Translations under genes and position numbers: made by a program | NCBI GenBank assembly: GCA_023461115.1 | Contig: JAEWOA010000256.1 | Coordinates: 1 to 8,725 of the forward strand | Direction of reading: 5' to 3' | Origin: Actinomycetes bacterium | GTDB taxonomy: Bacteria > Actinomycetota > Actinomycetes > Actinomycetales > Cellulomonadaceae | DNA: 8,725 nt | In this document: piece by piece, positions 5,944 through 8,725 of the stretch | How positions within the stretch are numbered: position 1 is the first letter of the stretch | Layout: every line of letters begins with the position of its first letter | Notes under the pieces: generated by a model | What the model saw: only the letters and a program-made list of their open reading frames with translations | What the model was told of the DNA's origin: nothing | The model's database searches: none

Positions 5944-5973
5944 GAGTCGACGTGTCCGACTCGCGGGCGAGTC
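5944..5973. promoter_or_regulatory. Operator-like cluster of GAGTCG half-sites upstream of the LuxR regulator gene
   Basis: GAGTCG (5944-5949), CGACTC (5957-5962) and CGAGTC (5968-5973) lie within 30 bp. The first two form an inverted repeat with a 7-bp spacer. The second and third form gactcgc-gg-gcgagtc (5958-5973). The cluster ends 87 bases before the regulator start codon, a suitable position for a regulator binding site. Autoregulation by the LuxR protein is one possibility. Confidence 0.4.
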
Positions 5974-6060
5974 TCATCTGTCGGCGTTCGTGCAGTTAGG
6001 GATGCCTTGTCCGGTCGTGCGTGCCAAGGTGGGCTCGTCGGTCGCTGACGAGGAGTCGCA

Positions 6061-8604
6061 ATGGCAAGTCGGGCATCGGAGGTCGGGCTCGCGCTCGCGG
6101 CGTTGGCCGCAGGCAACGACGTCGTGGTCGAGGGCGCGTGGGGCGTGGGGAAGTCGACGCTGCTCGGCGAGATCGCGCGTCAGCTCAACGAGTCCGGTCG
6201 CACGCCCGTCGAGATCGCCGGCATGCCGGACCTCGCGGCCTCGTCTGGCGCGAGCCTGCGGCTGGCGGGGCTCGTCGGGTCCCCGGGCCGCGCCGAGGCG
6301 GCCGCGCAGGTGGACCAGGTGGCGGCGTCTTGGGCGGGCCACCCGTCGGTGCTGATCATCGACGACGCCGACGACGTCGACGCGTGGTCGTGGGGCATCC
6401 TCGAGACCGCCCGCCGCCGCACGGGGACGCCCGTCGTGGCCGCGCGCACCGTGGGGCTCGGGGCTCCGGACGTGGACGTGTCGCCTGCGACGCGGCTCGC
6501 GGACGCGGTCCACGTGGTGCTCGAGCCGCTCGCGTACACCGAGCTCGCCGACATGATGGCGGAGCGCTACGGCGCCGGGTTCGACACCGAGCTGCTGTCC
6601 CGGGTGCTGGTCCGTTCCGGCGGCCTGCCGCGCCTGGCCACGGCGATCCTGGACATCGCGCGGCTCGAAGGCCGGGTGGTCGAGGAGCGTGGCCGGTGGA
6701 GCGAGCGCGGCGGCCTCTGGTCGCCCGCGTTGGCGGGTGTCGTCGCGCCGCTGCTGGCGGGGCTCGCAGGGCCGACGAGGGACGCGCTGCAGGTCCTCGC
6801 GCACGTCGGGGCCATGCCGGTCGCGTCGGTCGTCGAGCTGATCGGCGAGGAGCAGCTCGGCGAGCTGGAGCGGCGCGGCCTGGCCGTCACGTCGGAGACC
6901 GACGACCGCGTGATCGTCGTGCACCCGGCGCTGATCGAGGAGGTGCTGCTGCGCAGCACGTCGGACGACCGGCGCAACCGTGCCTCGCGGCGGGTCGCCG
7001 AGGTGTTCGGCGCGGCGGAGACGGGCGCGCAGCTCGAGCTCACGCGGCTCGGCACGCGCTCCGCGGTCGAGCTGACCCCTGGGCCAGACCTCGTGCGCAT
7101 CGCGCAGGCCCGCCAGGGCGCACGGGTCGCGGCGCTCGCCGCGCAGTGGCGGCGCACGCGCGCGGCCGCGGACGCCGTCCCGTACATCGTCGTCCTGCTG
7201 CAGGTCTCGCGGGACCCGCACGGCGCCGACGAGGTGTGGGCGGAGACCAAGCCGTCCCGTGACCCCTACGTCAAGGCGAGCTTCGCGCAGATCAGGGCGC
7301 GATGGGTCGCGCTGCACGAGTCTCTCGACGACGCGTTGAAGATCCTGGACCAGGCGCGCACGGGAAGCGACGCCGACGTGGCGCTCAACGTGGAGGAACT
7401 GCGGCTGCGCTCGGGCATGGACGCCGTGCCACACGACTACGACCACCTGCTCGACGTTCCGGAGACCGCGCCGCCGGTGGAGGCGGAGCTGGCCCGGCTC
7501 CAGAGCGCGCGCGTCCTGCTGATGCTCGGGCAGGTGGAGCGGGCCGAGGCCGTCGCGCAGCCGGTGTCCGCGGAGGCCGCGGCGTTCGGTGGCGAGGGCG
7601 CGCTCGTCCGCGGGCTCGCGCGCATCGCCCGCGGGCAAATGCAGGAGGCGGTCGCGCACGGCAAGGCGCACCTCGACGACGCCGTCCGTCGCCTCGACAT
7701 CGCCGACATCTACTCGTCCGCCTACGTCGTGGGCTGCGCCGCGGTGCTCTCGGGCGACTACATCCAGACCCGCCAGGTGCTGACGACCGCGCTGGCCTTC
7801 GGACCCGTGGGCCCCGCGGTCGGGCCGCTCGAGCGCGGCTGCATCTCGCTCGCGGCGCTCGCCGAGGCGCGGCTGGGCAACGCGCAGGCCTCCGAGGCGT
7901 TGGTGCAGCAGGCGACGACGATGGACGCGGCCGAAGGGCCGTTCCCCGGGATGTCGATCGCCTGGGTGCTGGGCGAGCGGCGGCGTGCCGAGGGCGACCT
8001 CGACGGCGCGGCCGACGTCATGTGGGAGTCCACCCAGAAGCACATCGAGCGCAACTGGCTGTTCGTCGCCGCGACCGAGGGCTTCGGGTCCATGGAAGCG
8101 AGCGCGCGCGCCGAGCGTGTGGGACCGCTCGTCGAGCTGGTCCGCCGCCAGGACGTGCCGATGAACGACATCCTGCTGGGCTACATCGTCGCGCTGGGCA
8201 AGCAGTCTCCCGTGCTGCTGCTGGAGTCCTCGATGGTGATGTCCGCGGCCGGGATGTACGGGCGCGGGTATGCCGCCGCTCGTGCCGCGAGCGCGGCCGC
8301 CGAGCGAGTCGGCGACGACGAGGTGCGGCGCGCGGCGCTCGCGCAGGAGCAGGAGCTCATCGGCGTCCTCGGCCCGGACAACGTGCGCGCCGCGTACCCG
8401 GCGGGCGACGCGCCGCTGACCGAGCGTGAGCGCGACGTGGTGCGCCTAGCCGTGGCAGGCATGTCGAACAGCCAGATCGCGGACCGCCTGGTGCTGTCCG
8501 TGCGCACGGTGGAGAACCACCTGCATCGCGTGTTCCGCAAGACCGGCGCCCGGTCCCGCGACGACCTGGCCAAGCTCCTGCAGGGCCGCGGCATCACGAT
8601 CTAG
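6061..8604 (+). CDS. AAA-ATPase LuxR-family transcriptional regulator (LAL-like)
   Basis: The start is secure: an in-frame TGA lies at 6046-6048, and AGGAG (6051-6055) precedes the ATG by five bases. The 847-aa product has a P-loop at its N-terminus: Walker A G-A-W-G-V-G-K-S-T (25-33) and Walker B V-L-I-I-D-D-A-D-D (97-105). A long alpha-helical, Ala/Arg/Leu-rich middle (about 300-770) resembles TPR-type repeats. A LuxR helix-turn-helix closes the protein (about 786-847), with LTERERDVV, the core S-N-S-Q-I-A-D-R-L and recognition helix S-V-R-T-V-E-N-H-L-H. Large ATP-binding LuxR proteins act as cytoplasmic nucleotide-dependent switches that sense a ligand or protein partner and bind DNA through the C-terminus. 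Size (about 850-900 aa is usual) and domain order fit. No receiver domain is present. Its targets are unknown; the exporter/secreted-protein locus and the SpaA gene are the nearest candidates. The stop codon coincides with the insertion point of an IS481-type element. Confidence 0.93.
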   Translation: MASRASEVGLALAALAAGNDVVVEGAWGVGKSTLLGEIARQLNESGRTPVEIAGMPDLAASSGASLRLAGLVGSPGRAEAAAQVDQVAASWAGHPSVLIIDDADDVDAWSWGILETARRRTGTPVVAARTVGLGAPDVDVSPATRLADAVHVVLEPLAYTELADMMAERYGAGFDTELLSRVLVRSGGLPRLATAILDIARLEGRVVEERGRWSERGGLWSPALAGVVAPLLAGLAGPTRDALQVLAHVGAMPVASVVELIGEEQLGELERRGLAVTSETDDRVIVVHPALIEEVLLRSTSDDRRNRASRRVAEVFGAAETGAQLELTRLGTRSAVELTPGPDLVRIAQARQGARVAALAAQWRRTRAAADAVPYIVVLLQVSRDPHGADEVWAETKPSRDPYVKASFAQIRARWVALHESLDDALKILDQARTGSDADVALNVEELRLRSGMDAVPHDYDHLLDVPETAPPVEAELARLQSARVLLMLGQVERAEAVAQPVSAEAAAFGGEGALVRGLARIARGQMQEAVAHGKAHLDDAVRRLDIADIYSSAYVVGCAAVLSGDYIQTRQVLTTALAFGPVGPAVGPLERGCISLAALAEARLGNAQASEALVQQATTMDAAEGPFPGMSIAWVLGERRRAEGDLDGAADVMWESTQKHIERNWLFVAATEGFGSMEASARAERVGPLVELVRRQDVPMNDILLGYIVALGKQSPVLLLESSMVMSAAGMYGRGYAAARAASAAAERVGDDEVRRAALAQEQELIGVLGPDNVRAAYPAGDAPLTERERDVVRLAVAGMSNSQIADRLVLSVRTVENHLHRVFRKTGARSRDDLAKLLQGRGITI
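8601..8604. other. CTAG shared by two convergent stop codons; likely IS481 target site
   Basis: The regulator's TAG occupies 8602-8604 on the plus strand and the transposase's TAG occupies 8601-8603 on the minus strand. The two genes therefore overlap in the palindrome CTAG. IS481-type elements are known to insert at CTAG-centred targets and duplicate them, so this tetranucleotide is probably one copy of the target duplication. The second copy would lie beyond the right edge of the window. Confidence 0.7.
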
Positions 8605-8725
8605 CTGTACTGCCCAGGCAGGTTGGTCAATCGTGTGATGGGCGGGACCTTGCCGATGGCTGAGTGGGGCCGGTGGTGGTTGTACTCGTGAAGCCATCCT
8701 GGCAGGGCTTTGCGCCGGGCGGTCT
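8601..8725 (-). CDS. IS481-family transposase, C-terminal fragment (gene continues beyond window)
   Basis: Forty codons plus TAG are visible. They contain the conserved C-terminal signature of IS481/IS3-like DDE transposases: A-L-P-G-W-L-H-E-Y-N-H-H-R-P-H-S-A-I-G-K-V-P-P-I-T-R-L, followed by a short N-L-P-G-Q-Y-S tail. The final catalytic Glu (normally in an E-R-F-N context) would lie just upstream, outside the window. The visible part has no frameshift, so the element may be intact. The last codons fall inside the element terminus, and the stop lies in the CTAG target. The frame is convergent with the LuxR gene. Confidence 0.88.
   Translation of the reverse strand, partial: TARRKALPGWLHEYNHHRPHSAIGKVPPITRLTNLPGQYS
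8605..8725 (-). mobile_element. IS481-family insertion sequence, right (transposase 3') end, partial
   Basis: The transposase reading frame runs from the window edge to the presumed element boundary, directly after CTAG. The terminus begins tgtactgcccaggcagg (8606-8622), compatible with TGT-starting IS481-type inverted repeats. The other end lies outside the window, so length and the opposite repeat cannot be checked. Whether the element begins at 8605 or 8606 depends on whether the duplication is 4 or 6 bp. Confidence 0.75.

Noticed and set aside
6007..6035. Promoter for the regulator at TTGTCC with a downstream TGGGCT box
   Set aside because: The -10 match is too poor to support a call.
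5974..8043. Very long open frame (689 codons) on the minus strand across the regulator gene
   Set aside because: It is antisense to the well-supported LuxR gene. Its protein is Arg/His/Gly/Pro-rich without domains, as expected for the complement of high-GC codons.

Overview
The window comes from a high-GC actinobacterium. GC- and CTC/GTC-rich codons, GTG and TTG start candidates, a SpaA-repeat surface protein, a large LuxR-type ATPase regulator and an IS481-type transposase together suggest Micrococcales, for example a Cellulomonas-like genus. The genus is an inference from style only.

Layout from left to right. Positions 1-1352 (+) hold the 3' part of a surface protein with four SpaA/Cna-B-like repeats, a C-terminal membrane segment and an RRR tail, followed by a strong hairpin (1368-1401). 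About 280 bases without a credible gene follow. A second strong hairpin (1681-1727) then closes a leftward operon. Read on the minus strand, that operon encodes a Cys-rich lipoprotein (5269-4565), a membrane-anchored adaptor with an embedded peptidoglycan-binding domain (4549-3470), an ABC ATPase (3483-2848) and a MacB/FtsX-type permease (2851-1745). The genes are separated by 15 bp or overlap by 14 and 4 bp. Divergent from the operon is a small secreted protein of 113 aa (5335-5676, +) with a signal peptide and two cysteines. The two directions seem to share one -10 region. A structured, gene-poor stretch (5677-6060) follows and contains a 12-bp inverted repeat, a nested hairpin and an operator-like cluster of half-sites. 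A complete 847-aa AAA-ATPase/LuxR regulator occupies 6061-8604. The right edge (8605-8725) is the end of an IS481-family insertion sequence whose transposase is convergent with the regulator.

How the parts may work together: the adaptor, ATPase and permease form a MacA/MacB-like tripartite set without an outer-membrane partner, as expected in a Gram-positive. With the lipoprotein and the divergently transcribed secreted peptide, this looks like an exporter/immunity or cell-envelope-stress module built around a small secreted protein, possibly bacteriocin-like. That role is a hypothesis, since no motif proves it. The cleanest direct observation is at the right edge. The regulator's TAG stop and the transposase's TAG stop lie in the same CTAG tetranucleotide, the sequence IS481-type elements target, so the element appears to have inserted exactly at the stop codon and left the regulator intact.
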